From positions 221,633 through 285,632 of the forward strand of contig NMRB01000065.1 of the NCBI GenBank assembly GCA_002633025.1: a stretch of 64,000 bases of DNA, given 5' to 3'. Shown here piece by piece: positions 52,436-64,000 of this stretch. Under the pieces are notes generated by a model. The model searched no databases. It had not been told where the DNA came from and saw only the letters and a list, made by a program, of their open reading frames with translations. Origin of the DNA: Notospermus geniculatus. Its lineage: Eukaryota > Nemertea > Pilidiophora > Heteronemertea > Lineidae. Position 1 is the first letter of the stretch. Every line of letters begins with the position of its first letter. Made by a program: the position numbers and the translations under genes.

Positions 52436-53243
52436 TCTCAGACGTTTTGATGAGTGAAATTCATTATCAATGAAAGAGTTAGCTCCTTCTTAAATTTCTC
52501 CTTTATATTTCCTATCTGTGTAAATTCTAAGTACTGATAGACAGGGTTTTTATGTCAGCTTTAGGATAGTATTCACCCCTTTATATTTTCAGTAAAATGA
52601 ATTTGTGTGTCTTCAAGTTGTTTCCCATTTGTGAGAAAGCCCCTGGGTTTTGTGCATGTAGATGAATAAATAGCCAGTGTTCTTTTCTGTTTCATGCCAA
52701 TGCCCAAACCCTCAGTTGTTGTTTCGTTCAGTTGTAGTGATTTTGATGTGAGTCTGTTACAAGTCATGATTACAGAGGGCAAAATAGAAATGACCAGTGA
52801 ATCTTGTATTTGGAACTGAACTCGAATACTGGTACGTGAATGTAACACTAGTTGTCCTTTTGGAGCGGGTACTTTTTAACAGGGTGAACACGAGTATAGG
52901 TAGTGAAGTAGTGCTTGTCTCATTAGTTAACCACCTGATGATGAGAAGATGTTATGCTAGCTTAAAGTCTTTCTGTCCGATTTTTTTCAAAATGGAGTGT
53001 CTACATTGTGATACAATTAAAAGTGTACATAGCTGTATTACTGACTGTGATTGCAGTTTTCCTTCAAGGATGTGGCTTTAGGTTATTGTGTCACAATCTT
53101 TTGGTTCACCTGGACAGCTTGTTGTGATGAATTTTTCCGTGAGTGTTGTCCATACTCATTGCAGTTGTCTACTTTCAATCTGGTATATTCTTACGACTTA
53201 CAGCAATGATGAGACACAGAAAACACCAGTTTTCTGAGGTACC

Positions 53244-54046
53244 NNNNNNNNNNNNNNNNNNNNNNNNNNNNNNNNNNNNNNNNNNNNNNNNNNNNNNNNN
53301 NNNNNNNNNNNNNNNNNNNNNNNNNNNNNNNNNNNNNNNNNNNNNNNNNNNNNNNNNNNNNNNNNNNNNNNNNNNNNNNNNNNNNNNNNNNNNNNNNNNN
53401 NNNNNNNNNNNNNNNNNNNNNNNNNNNNNNNNNNNNNNNNNNNNNNNNNNNNNNNNNNNNNNNNNNNNNNNNNNNNNNNNNNNNNNNNNNNNNNNNNNNN
53501 NNNNNNNNNNNNNNNNNNNNNNNNNNNNNNNNNNNNNNNNNNNNNNNNNNNNNNNNNNNNNNNNNNNNNNNNNNNNNNNNNNNNNNNNNNNNNNNNNNNN
53601 NNNNNNNNNNNNNNNNNNNNNNNNNNNNNNNNNNNNNNNNNNNNNNNNNNNNNNNNNNNNNNNNNNNNNNNNNNNNNNNNNNNNNNNNNNNNNNNNNNNN
53701 NNNNNNNNNNNNNNNNNNNNNNNNNNNNNNNNNNNNNNNNNNNNNNNNNNNNNNNNNNNNNNNNNNNNNNNNNNNNNNNNNNNNNNNNNNNNNNNNNNNN
53801 NNNNNNNNNNNNNNNNNNNNNNNNNNNNNNNNNNNNNNNNNNNNNNNNNNNNNNNNNNNNNNNNNNNNNNNNNNNNNNNNNNNNNNNNNNNNNNNNNNNN
53901 NNNNNNNNNNNNNNNNNNNNNNNNNNNNNNNNNNNNNNNNNNNNNNNNNNNNNNNNNNNNNNNNNNNNNNNNNNNNNNNNNNNNNNNNNNNNNNNNNNNN
54001 NNNNNNNNNNNNNNNNNNNNNNNNNNNNNNNNNNNNNNNNNNNNNN
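53244..54046. other. Assembly gap (803 N) between two copies of the MICU1 tail
   Basis: The gap opens right after GAGGTACC. In the second copy this is the start of a MITE (55285), and the second tail copy starts as the gap ends. Confidence 0.99.
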
Positions 54047-55290
54047 ACTCAGACTGGGCTACCTGTAGTGATGGGTGAAGTCTAGAGGCCTGACCTGACA
54101 TACTTACCATCATCAAATCCTTCTATTTCAGCAACGTTAAAACATGTAGCGAAGACCGTGGCCCACATTGATTTGAGTGATCATGTAGTTGATGTCGTCT
54201 TCACACTCTTCGATGAAAATGGTAAGTTTACATGCAAGTTTGTGCCAACTGCCTTGCCGTTAGAACTACCGTGTACTGGTAAAGGAAAATATACTGAACT
54301 GCTTCTCAACAATCAGTTATCTCAACCTCTTTTCCCATCGGTCCATTTCAGAGGATGGTGAACTAAGCAACAAGGAATTTGTGGCAGTGATGAAGCATCG
54401 ACTGATGCGAGGTCTCGAGAAACCCAAGGATACTGGTCTATGGAAACTTGTTAGTGCAATGTGGAAATGTGCAAAGTCTCAAACTCCGACCTTTTCAGAA
54501 TCGTAATCTCAGACGTTTTGATGAGTGAAATTCATTATCAATGAAAGAGTTAGCTCCTTCTTAAATTTCTCCTTTATATTTCCTATCTGTGTAAATTCTA
54601 AGTACTGATAGGCAGGGTTTTTATGTCAGCTTTAGGATAGTATTCACCCCTTTATATTTTCATTGCAATGAATTTATGTGTGAAAGCCCCTGGGTTTTGT
54701 GCATGTAGATGAATAGATAAGTCATGTTCTTTTCTGTTTCATGCCAATGCCCATACCCTCAGTTGTTGTTTCGTTCAGTTGTAGTGATTTTGATGTGAGT
54801 CTATTACAAGTCATGATTACAGAGGGCAAAATAGAAATGACCAGTGAATCTTGTATTTGGAACTGAACTTGAATACTGGTACGTGAATGCAACACTAGTT
54901 GTCCTTTTGGAGCGGGTACTTTTTAACAGGGTGAACACGAGTATAGGTAGTGAAGTAGTGCTTGTCTCATTAGTTAACCAGCTGATGATGAGAAGATGTT
55001 ATGCTAGCTTAAAGTCTTTCTGTCCGATTTTTTTCAAAATGGAGTGTCTACATTGTGATACAATTAAAAGTGTACATAGCTGTATTACTGACTGTGATTG
55101 CAGTTTTCCTTCAAGGATGTGGCTTTAGGTCATTGTGTCACAATCTTTTGGTTCACCTGGACAGCTTGTTGTGATCAATTTTTCCGTGAGTGTTGTCCAT
55201 ACTCATTGCAGTTGTCTACTTTCAATCTGGTATATTCTTACGACTTACAGCAATGATGAGACACAGAAAACACCAGTTTTCTGAGGTACC
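54047..55290 (+). repeat. Second copy of the MICU1 3' end (first copy 51954-53243)
   Basis: The 1.24 kb from ACTCAGACTGGGCTACCTGT onward repeats 51954-53243, with scattered substitutions and several indels, mainly in the last intron and the 3' UTR. The two exons in it are intact (see 54132-54506). Confidence 0.9.
54132..54506 (+). CDS. MICU1: Duplicate of the last two MICU1 exons (EF-hand 2 and C-terminus)
   Basis: Exons 54132-54221 and 54352-54506 encode the same residues as 52044-52133 and 52281-52435; all four differences I noticed are synonymous (for example CGACG/CAACG, ATTGATG/ACTGATG). Splice sites are intact. They could be a second allele placed beside the first, a tandem duplication giving a choice of equivalent 3' ends, or part of a second gene whose front lies in the gap. 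With no protein change, only sequence depth or long reads can tell. The AATAAA at 52665 in copy 1 reads AATAGA here. Confidence 0.7.
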
Positions 55291-55525
55291 CAGTGTTCTC
55301 CGCAGGGTTCCTTTAAGGTAGGGTGGTATCCTTGAAATTCCAGGTTTTTCCATTACTTTGCAAATCAAGATAGGGTGGTCACCAATCTAAGATAGGGGGG
55401 TGTAATAGAAAACCATTACAAAATTGGGCTGTAAGGTAGGGTGGCTACTTCTAAGGTAGGGTGGTAACATGCCAAGGTAGGGTGGGCCGCCCTACCTTGG
55501 AGCCATGCGGAGAACACTGGGTACC
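55285..55525. mobile_element. 241-bp MITE, GGTACCCAGTGTTCTCCGC ends
   Basis: GGTACCCAGTGTTCTCCGCA is mirrored by TGCGGAGAACACTGGGTACC. The interior repeats AAGGTAGGGTGG several times. The first MICU1 tail copy breaks off at the first bases of what would be the same element. Confidence 0.75.
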
Positions 55526-58500
55526 TTTCAGGCCTATTTGCTGATGAACCTGCGGCTGGTTAGAGTCGCGTCTAAATATACCAGTGACATGTTTCGTAAG
55601 TTTAATGTCAGAAGAATTAGAGATAGTATCCACTGAGGATTGTTATAGGTTATGCAATATTTAGTGGTAGACAGTACATGTATGTTGATGAGTCATAAGG
55701 TCAAGCTAGAAGATATTTGCCGATGATCCAGGTGTTGTACAATAAAATTATAGTAAAAGCTTATTATTATTGTAAATAACTGTATAGTTTACAGAATCTA
55801 TATTTTACACTTTGAGATCAGTAAGTTGTTGTGTACAGAACTCATCTATATCATCAGCAAGAAACAGGTGTTGAAATCTTTTCTGTTAACTTGTTATTGT
55901 AGCTTTAGATAGTTTTCACAATTTCAAATGAAAAGCTAATAAATGACCCTAAACTGCTCATGTATATTGAAAAAGAAGTGATATTACATATCTATCATCA
56001 TGATCGTCACCGTACGCATAGCACCAGCATCTTGTTCATAAATTAAACGTGACAGTATCTAATGAATTAAGTTGTTGTTGATTGATTGAACCTTTCCTGT
56101 ACTCGAAGATCGTTCCTGTCTACTGCCTGGCAGATTTATTTATCACTTATTGTGCTATAAACTGTGCAAAGAGCTTTAGATAATGTAGACTGCTGCTCTG
56201 TCGTTGAGCTGCTCTGCTAATATGTATTTGTGGAGTGGCTCGAGGACAGGGGACCAGTCAAATATCAATGAATTTTGGCAAAAAAGCGCAAGAGTTCCCT
56301 GCAGCACAGGTGGAAATTTAAAGATCTTTGTGGTGTTCCAGAATCATATAACAATCAATTGATACCATGAGCAGTTGTCATTTTGAATGAGATATTGTGT
56401 GAAGGATAATGTCAACATGGTCAAATTGAAACTGGTAGCACATATACAGGAATCTGAGATGCATGAAGACTGGGAGCTTAAAAAATGTGCACTACCTCAC
56501 AGACACAATTTCTAATCTTACAGGCATTTGTGTACATTGTATGTGTTACTAGCTTTAGACTTCTTGCATGCCTGTCATTGCTTCTGTTGATGGGTTTAGG
56601 CACCATAATCCGTCTTCATCAGGTGTATACTGGAGCTTACTACAAAATAAACTTAACTTATTACCAAAGTGAATCTTGTCTTTCTCATCATGTGTTCTCA
56701 GTGTGCAAGTACAGTGGAACCTCTCTATAAAGGACACCTCGGGGATTGACAAATGGTGTCCTTAATTGAGAGGTGTCCTGATTACAGAGGTCACAATGAA
56801 TAGTAAACAAACGGTCAATTTGGAACTGAACTTCAGTGTCCTTAATAGAGAGGTGTCCTCCTGGCAGAGGTGTCCGCTAAGGGAGGTTCCACTGTATATT
56901 TACTGGTGCAATAGGATGTTGAAAGAAAGTTATGGGCTTTATTAGAATCACCAACACCTTTCAAACTTGGTGAAACAGGCAGGTTTCCACATTACCTTGT
57001 CAAATCACTCACTGAAGGCGTTGAACAATTCAACGGGGGAGGGGAGCTGTAACTGGGTAGCCAGTGGGTCAACAATCTTGAGGCTCAACTATCAAAAGAA
57101 CATCACAAATTTTTTTGACAATAGCAATTTATTTGCTGTATTACATATCATTAAACTGATGACAATGTTAGTTGACTACCTATAGGTAGCTCTTCTCACT
57201 AAATGTCATGATGAAATGAAAAAAAATTGTCACCATGACAAACAACATAAATACCTCAAGTGACCAGAACACCGTACATGCATCTACCCTATGTGTTTTT
57301 AGGCACATGCACTTATCATTTGTTCAGGCATTCATTTTGCCTTTCTTCTTTTCCCCGATTTTAAGCATGATACAGTATAAATTTACTCAAATCACTGCAT
57401 TTACCATCTCAGCAAAGCAACGGGTAGCATGGGATTATTGTCCAAAGATGCACTTCAAACTTTCAATGAACAGCAGAGATTGACCAGCAATATTAAAATT
57501 GAAGCTGTACAACCATGCAATCTATTTACAATGTACATTTTATTTACACCAATAATTTCATAATATCGCAATGGCTACAAAACACAAATTAACAACAGAT
57601 ACAGGTGTAATGACAGAATATCTATCCACTACATGTAGTTGTCAAATGTTATGGACTAGGTATCTTGTATGGACCACCTGCATCACCTAGCAATGAGTTC
57701 ACTGTGAATAAAGTCCTGTAACTTCATTTAGAAAGCCTACACTGGACCTGCTAAATACTAAAGTCTAAAGGCAGTTCACATTTCACAAGTCGCGATGACA
57801 CACAGTTGATGCCTACATATTTACAGCTGTAATACTATTAATGAAATTGGTGTGATATTCCATATTATTGTGTCAGAACCACTGGATGACACCACCTTCA
57901 CAATGATTTGTTCACCATTCACATGAAATTGAGACTCCACTTTCTTCACAGCTTTAGAGTCAAATTTGATCAAAAGGAAAAATGAAACCCTCCAACGGAC
58001 TAGCACACTCTAAAGATATTTTTCAAAAATAATATTTCTTAAATAATTGCAAATTTTGAGGACACCTCATATGCAACTTCCTTACACAAGTCACTTTACA
58101 ATTACGTGGTACAAACACTGAAAATATGCACATAACTTGGCCAAAAAGCCCATACCAATATTTTGAAGTCCCCCCCCCCCACAACACACTCTTTCAGATG
58201 AGATCATAGCTCCTCTAAGGAGACACTCGGTTCCAAACCATCATCAGTATCAGACATCACTGGCAAAAAGAATATAAAAGAAGCAGCATCACTTTATTAC
58301 CAGCACTGGCCACGCTGTATCAGTCAGCTGGTCATCCTCAAACAAAGGATGTGTAACATCTCTCACAGGCTCACGATGAAGGGATGATCACAAAAACAAG
58401 GCCCTTTGACTCTTGATGGACTCTTGATGAAATTATGAACATCTAGAAAGGTACCAGTGATGGTTGTAATGCATCACTTACACCTAGGTACAGCCCCTAG

Positions 58501-59623
58501 AATAATATAGGCAGTTCATGCATTATACACTGCATTTACCTTTATTAGTAGTAAGTAATATTCAAGCCATATGAAATGTGTGAGAATTTCAAAAACATAC
58601 AGTCACAGAGGTTTCCTTATCGCGTGGTATCAACCTAGCATGTTTTGTAAGCAACCTATTTACAAGGCACACTGAATCAACTCCAGTATCTCCATTCTTG
58701 CACAACATTGCAATGGTGATCTCCAAGGTATTGTCTAATGTCAGTGCTATGCTCTATTGTAAAATGCATGTACATCATAAATGTGTGCAACTGTAAAGCA
58801 AAGTTAAATGGATACTGGCAATATTTTGGTTTTGATACATGAAAATTATACGCGTTTTTTATACTAGAGTACAGATAAGCCGAGATTGTGATGAACTGAA
58901 AAGTGAAATATACATGTATGTACAGGGTATATAACAAAGTAAATGCAACATCCCAGTTCTGGCAGTGTCATATCATTCTCCTCTCAAGACACAAGTAATG
59001 GCCATTCAGTCAGGAACTTGTTTTGTCAACTCAGCTGCTGCATTTATTTTTATATGTACCCTGTTCATGTTGAATGAAGAAAGTCTGTGGGACAAGTCCC
59101 TGAGACGGCCAGATAACTGTTCAAAAGAATTGTGAAGCAAATACCAGTACTCTCAAAAAAAATGCGCAAATGACCACGGCAGGGCAGATCATATTATTGT
59201 GTCAATGGACATGGCATATTCTAACTGTACCGTAGTTAGAATTTCAATGCACTGCAATGCAACAGACTTGACCCGAAAATGAAGCTCAAACCTACACCCC
59301 TTTTCTGCTAAGAAATACTCCAATTACCAACTGAGGTATTACTGTGTCTTCTGAATCTTAGCTTCAAGTTGAAGGAGGCAAGGCAGAGGGAACGAAACGT
59401 CCCAACCACTGGGCTTCAAAGTACATAAAGAGTAATGGTTGATCTTAACTTTATCTTGTGAACAGTATATTGACCAGCGCTCTCAGAACCTCAAATTGAA
59501 GCACATAACTCATCCAGTTAAAATGAAGTGTTAGAAGAAATGCAGTCTTTGAGAATCCTTCAATATTTGGAGAGCATCGAGAAATAGAACCCTGTCCATT
59601 TGAAAATCGCATCGACAGGGTGT
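55526..59623. other. Space between convergent MICU1 and MOB1
   Basis: It probably holds both 3' UTRs. AATAAA at about 55740 suits MICU1. TTTATT at about 57540 (AATAAA on the minus strand) could end a long MOB1 3' UTR. A pogo-like MITE lies at 56712-56894, and a C-run lies near 58170. Open frames of 60-86 codons look incidental. Confidence 0.45.
56712..56894. mobile_element. pogo/Tigger-like MITE with TA target site
   Basis: CAGTGGAACCTCTCTATAAA begins the left end and GGGAGGTTCCACTG ends the right, with TA outside each. The interior repeats AGAGGTGTCCT. These ends are characteristic of pogo/Tigger elements. The sequence differs from the other CAGT-ended element at 19996. Confidence 0.8.
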
Positions 59624-62467
59624 TCACCTCTCCTTTGATGTCAGCTTCTCAATCAGTTCTTGAAGAGGTGCAAGTTCACGCTTTTCTATTAGGTTAAACT
59701 CCTGGACAAAAAATATAAAGTGTTTGAATGACGTGTTCAGATGGGCTTCCTCGCCGAGTTGGACAACTTCCGCAAAATGAGAATGATAGATGTGTGCATA
59801 GACTCGGAATAATCGCTTTAGAATCTGCTTGGCTTGTGTTAGGAAATTTCTGGGAAATGGCACACCTGGAAGAGAAAGAGCAATTTCACTACAAGTATGT
59901 GGTGAGAATTCCATAATCTGGAAAAAAAATGCTATAGAATGGTTTTGTGGCAGCACTCAATATTCAACACATTCAGAAAAACCCTTTAACTATCATAAAT
60001 TTTGATACCTCACCTATTTTCGACGGAAATAACGTTTCGTCATCCAGTTGATCCTGCACCCAAGTCATAAGATAATCAATATAAATAGGAGCGGAACACT
60101 TGATAGGTTTCTTGATCGTCGTGCCGTCTGCCCAATGGTACTCATATTTTGGACCAGCTGACATCACTGGACATTTTTCTGATGTGCAAAACTCTGTTAT
60201 AGTCCCATAAAGCATGTTGATTTGATTGAAGAAGTCTACAGCTGAAAAAGACCACAAAGAATGGCCTGATTTAGTGATCAAAACTTTCTGATTACATTGT
60301 TCTTGTTCCTTCTTCATGTCCTTTGCATGTCAAAAAGCACGCAAGACATGATAATTTGGAATTCTGAAATAAAATAAAAGCCCTGATTTAATGGCCTGAC
60401 ATCTTGACAGGATATGATCCACTTTTTCAATTGGGCACTTATCTTTTTGCCTTTAAGGGAGGACCTGATAAATGAAGTGAAAATGGATTCTCATGCACGC
60501 TCCAGTTCCTCGTGAATACTGGGAATTACCATAAATTAATGACAATATCATCAATACAATTGGTATAGGGCAGGACTGTATCAGTTTGGCAACTATTCAC
60601 ACATTAACGAATTTGTCCAGTAAAATCTCCAACCTTCCCCCCCCCCCCAAAAGAGAGGCCTGCAAGAGCTGTGATATTCATGACATCATCACTCTTTTCA
60701 TAGCCATGATGTCATCCAGCAAGCAAAGACTACATGTATGGCTCACTTAAGAGCTGTCTGTGTCGCTATAGCTACACGCAGGATATTGATTCCAAAGTAC
60801 TGCATTTAGATGTTGTATTTTAAAACCAGACATGCCGGAGGAGAATGTGTAATAAAGTAGATCCTACACAGTGTTGAAGTACATAAAATATCACCGTGAA
60901 AAGATTGATCAATATAATAAGCCCTGAGTGCATGAAACGAGAGCAATAAAACATTTACAATGTAGCAACCTGATGATGTTCATAAAGAGGCCTCTTTAGT
61001 TGTAATTAACCATTTTAACAGAGGTGAATAGCATTGCAAATCGATTGAAAACACTTTTCTCTTTATATGCAGAACTTCTGATGAGTGAGCAATGATATGA
61101 CCAGTCCTACATGTAACTGAAGACTGGCGACCCTCTAGTAAGCCTGGCATCCTCTGGTGAACCTGACAGACTTTTCAAGCACAAAATATGGTACATGTCA
61201 AGATGATGGCATTATCTAGCAGATACAGCATGTTTTCCTGAAGCCTCGTCTTTAAAAGTGATAAGCAAATCCCACACAACAATTGCTTCAAAAGTCCCAG
61301 TACTTACTATTCACAGCCACCCATTCATTTAGATCTTCACCCTCTGGTAGCATAACAGCAAGCCGCAAATTGCCACTGCCTAAGGTGGCAGCAGCATGCC
61401 TCATTAAGTCATATTGATGTGTCCCCTCTGGAATGTTCTTCTTTGGCTTGAATGTTTTATTGTTTCGACTTCCACTGAAAATACAGGAGAGAAACAGTGA
61501 TAATAAGATTAAAATTCATCATTTACTCAACATGGAAGAATATACACTGTACGGAAGAGGTCGTACTAAAATGAGACAACAAGCGTCAACTTGAGACAAC
61601 AACCCCATAACTTGTGTCAACAAGGTTTTTCATTATTGTTTGCCAATTAACTATGAGAAAGTTCAATTCAGACCTTCTGAGACTTTGAATGCATTTGGAA
61701 CAGGGCCAACGAAGATATCGATCATTATTTTAGCGTCCACTATTTTCAGCAATATGGCCGCCAGGTTCAGGTAGGCTTGGTTCCTTCACCGTCCGCTAGG
61801 GGCAGAAGGGACCGACGGCCATATTGCGGAGTCAACGCACGCGATTTCATGCAACACAATATTGATCGAATCTTCATTGGCCCTGTTCCAAATGCATTCA
61901 AACTCTCAGAAGATACCTAAATTGAGCTTTCTCATAGTTAATTGGCAAAAAATAGATGAAAAAACCTTGTTGACACAAGTTATGGGGTTGCTGTCTCAAG
62001 TTGACGCTTGTTGTCTCATTTCATGATTTTAGTACAACCCCTTCCTTACAATGTATCCCGGTAGGCTTAGGCCTAGCACTAGCCACCAAGTCAAGAGTAA
62101 GAGAGTAAGACCAATTGAATGGTACAATGTAATGCCAAATTGGAAAATGACCGATCGGCCTCGAACATGTTGAACTTCAAACGACAAAGTCAAATGCCTG
62201 GCTAGCTGGCTAACGTAACGACCACTTTTACTAGGCTACGTAGGGTAGGCCTAACTTAACTACTCTGACAGCACTGCAAATCCCAATGAATGACAGGCAG
62301 AACATCTACACTACAGCATGATGAGTACACGATGAACACAACAGACAAAAGGCTTATTATGGTTCTCTTCAGTCATGTTAGTCATCAAAACATAAATGTG
62401 ATCAGTGATATGGCAGTCAGCCTGAAGTGTAGAAATAGTGACATGACACTTACAAAAGAAAGCTCAT
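59624..62467 (-). CDS. MOB1: MOB kinase activator 1
   Basis: MOB1 binds and activates LATS/NDR kinases in the Hippo and mitotic-exit pathways. Four exons, 62454-62467, 61308-61474, 60014-60241 and 59624-59865, with GT/AG borders and matching phases, give 216 residues, exactly the length of human MOB1A. The first coding exon has only 14 bases (MSFL plus two bases), as in vertebrate genes from memory. Seen: KTFKPKKNIPEG with T12 and AAATLG with T35, the two MST phosphosites; zinc ligands C79 and C84 (EFCTSEKC) and H161 and H166 in YAHIYHSHF; YEYHWADG; DYLMTWVQDQLDDETLFPSK; and the end LQELIEKLTSKER. Nearly every residue can be aligned with human MOB1. Intron 1 holds a 470-bp foldback element. 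Confidence 0.97.
61563..62034. mobile_element. 472-bp foldback element in MOB1 intron 1
   Basis: Arms of about 165 bp, starting GTACTAAAATGAGACAACAA, pass through CATAACTTGTGTCAACAAGG, TTAACTATGAGAAAG and GCATTTGGAACAGGGCC, and are repeated inversely at about 61863-62034. The loop contains a further inverted pair CAATATGGCCG / CGGCCATATTG and the text GGTTCCTTCACCGTCCG, also found at 24359 and 25069 near the Ly6 gene. Confidence 0.75.
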
Positions 62468-63865
62468 CTTAACTGCTGTATCCCAGGATATCAAGAAATA
62501 ACAGGATTATTGGGTTCTTTGAAATGTTGTTTCAGAATACAACATTAATGAACAGTAACAAATGTTTGATTGCAGAGTGATCAATGGATTAGTAAGACAC
62601 ACATAAAACAACAGCAGAATAAGATGGCTGTGTTGTTTTCTCTTTTCCAAACCCGGAAATGTTTACTTGACCCTCGATCGGGCTTTTCCGTACATTTTCC
62701 GATTAATCACGAAGGCGATTATTCTTTTTAATTTTTCTAATAATAAACATAAATGTTACAAATATGAATGTTTAACTGGTTTGAAACTGTATACCGGTAT
62801 TTCATTTTATCACCACCTGCTATGAAGAATGAATGAAAATTTCATTCACCGGAAAGACCCGAAGTTTTCCGAGTCCTTTGTCTGCGAGACGGCCATTCTG
62901 AAATTTCTGATAACCTTTCGCGCGAGGTGACATTTCAAACCACGCTTTGTGGCAATTCAGCGCATTGGGTAAGTATTTGCTCGCATTCAGTACACGCATT
63001 TATCGATATAGACAATACTGAACTTGTATAATTGACCAATAAATTGTTGTTTACTGCCGGACACTGAAGGGTTTGTGTTCCTTTTTTTACTCGGGAGTCG
63101 AATGTGTGTGTGGCGTGCATGCATGCACTGTTGAGTCGTGTACATGTTGTACGTGGTGCACGCCGGGCGTGGAACACTGAGCATGCGCACCTGTGTTACT
63201 TCAGTTGACAAAGCAAAAGCTAGAAACTGACTGGTCGTTGGCTATATGATATGGGCTCTGCTCTTTGCAAAATGTTCTTCTCTACTCGCCTGGACTGGAG
63301 TCTCACTCTGTCAGTCATGTCAGACAGTCTCTCACCACCTTTATCTACGTCTGTTTGTGTCGTCTGCAAATGCAGTCAGAAATCTGTGTGTGTGACCTCC
63401 GCTGCCTCAATCAATCAATGAATCATGTCGATCCTGTCATGTCGTTGAGAATGCTTGGATCTCTGACTTCAGTTTGGTCTCGAAATGAGGTCAGTTCAGT
63501 TTTCAGCACCAGAAGCAGAATAATGGAATCGTGACCCCTGGAACACCACCGAAAGTCTACCAAAATATTATAGTCCACAATGCATTTTTCCATTTGCATA
63601 CGATGCTGCATTGATTGTGCTCAAATATATGACGCTGTCACCCCATCTGTAGACTGACCAATCAGAAGCAATCAATCATTCGTTGCTCAAGGTTGACTGA
63701 CCAATCAGAAGCAAGCATCTGTTGGTGCGAGGTTGAACCTCGATCAATAGAAATTTACTGATCTTTTGGTGTGTTATTCCCTGTAAGCCTTCCGATGAAG
63801 CTATCTGAAGGAATTGCATCAGAACTTGTAATTGAAAATGTAGAGTGAATTCTTTGGTTTTCTAG
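62468..63865. other. Space upstream of MOB1
   Basis: No coding exon recognised. A possible non-coding first exon ends at GCGCATTGG followed by GTAAGTATT near 62970, in a CG-containing patch. It would suit the plus-strand exon at 63866. Two related segments containing GACCAATCAGAAGCAA occur near 63656 and 63699. Confidence 0.35.
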
Positions 63866-64000
63866 GCTGATTATCCTACATCTATGGTTGTTGCTGCCTT
63901 GCTGCGACTTTCCTTGAAGAAATTCTGGAGGGCACCCTTTCAGCTAGCTTCTGTTAATAGATTCAACTCTGCTCGGCTGATTGTGCAGTTACCAAATCTT
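63866..64000 (+). CDS. Start of an unidentified gene, likely mitochondrial presequence (partial)
   Basis: After a good acceptor (GGTTTTCTAG) an ATG at 63884 opens a frame that runs to the window edge, giving 39 residues. The start, MVVAALLRLSLKKFWRAPFQ followed by LASVNRFNSARL, is rich in Arg, Lys, Ser and Leu and lacks acidic residues, as in amphipathic mitochondrial targeting sequences. The family cannot be named from this much. The six codons before the ATG are also open, so the ATG need not be the start. Confidence 0.45.

Overview
The window is nuclear DNA from an animal. The genes have introns with GT/AG borders, and the encoded proteins (PCNA, MICU1, MOB1, CDP-diacylglycerol synthase, a Ly6/uPAR protein and a rhodopsin-type receptor) are metazoan. 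The spaces are packed with short inverted-repeat elements, and the palindrome TAGGCCTA recurs. This texture suggests a marine invertebrate deuterostome such as an echinoderm or hemichordate; that is an impression, not a proof. Three runs of N (14440-14694, 32348-33250, 53244-54046) and several single Ns mark a draft assembly.

Layout. 1-14 kb: no convincing protein gene; hairpin elements, a minisatellite, a tRNA-like pseudogene and a 1.4-1.7 kb tandem duplication in which only one copy carries a SINE. 14.07-14.44 kb (+): start of a small single-pass membrane protein with a KCNE-like membrane segment, cut by a gap. 15.8-16.8 kb (-): rhodopsin-type GPCR. 17-22.9 kb: palindromic satellite and MITEs, no gene seen. 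22.97-24.29 kb (-): complete three-exon Ly6/uPAR-domain gene. 24.4-29.6 kb: nested terminal-inverted-repeat elements. 29.7-36.4 kb (+): phosphatidate cytidylyltransferase, with its catalytic exons apparently lost in a gap. 40.5-45.3 kb (-): complete six-exon PCNA. 46.3-52.4 kb (+): MICU1, including a 15-nt microexon; its last two exons are present a second time beyond a gap. 59.6-62.5 kb (-): complete four-exon MOB1. 63.9 kb to the end (+): first coding exon of an unidentified gene whose start looks like a mitochondrial presequence.

The named genes are housekeeping genes with separate jobs: phospholipid precursor synthesis, DNA replication, mitochondrial calcium uptake and Hippo/NDR kinase signalling. 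They form no pathway. Two arrangements stand out. CDS and PCNA are neighbours, as CDS2 and PCNA are in human. PCNA and MICU1 are head to head about 1 kb apart, with E2F, CCAAT and YY1-like sites on the PCNA side. Several duplications meet exactly at an N or a gap, so part of the apparent structure may be unmerged alleles rather than true paralogy.
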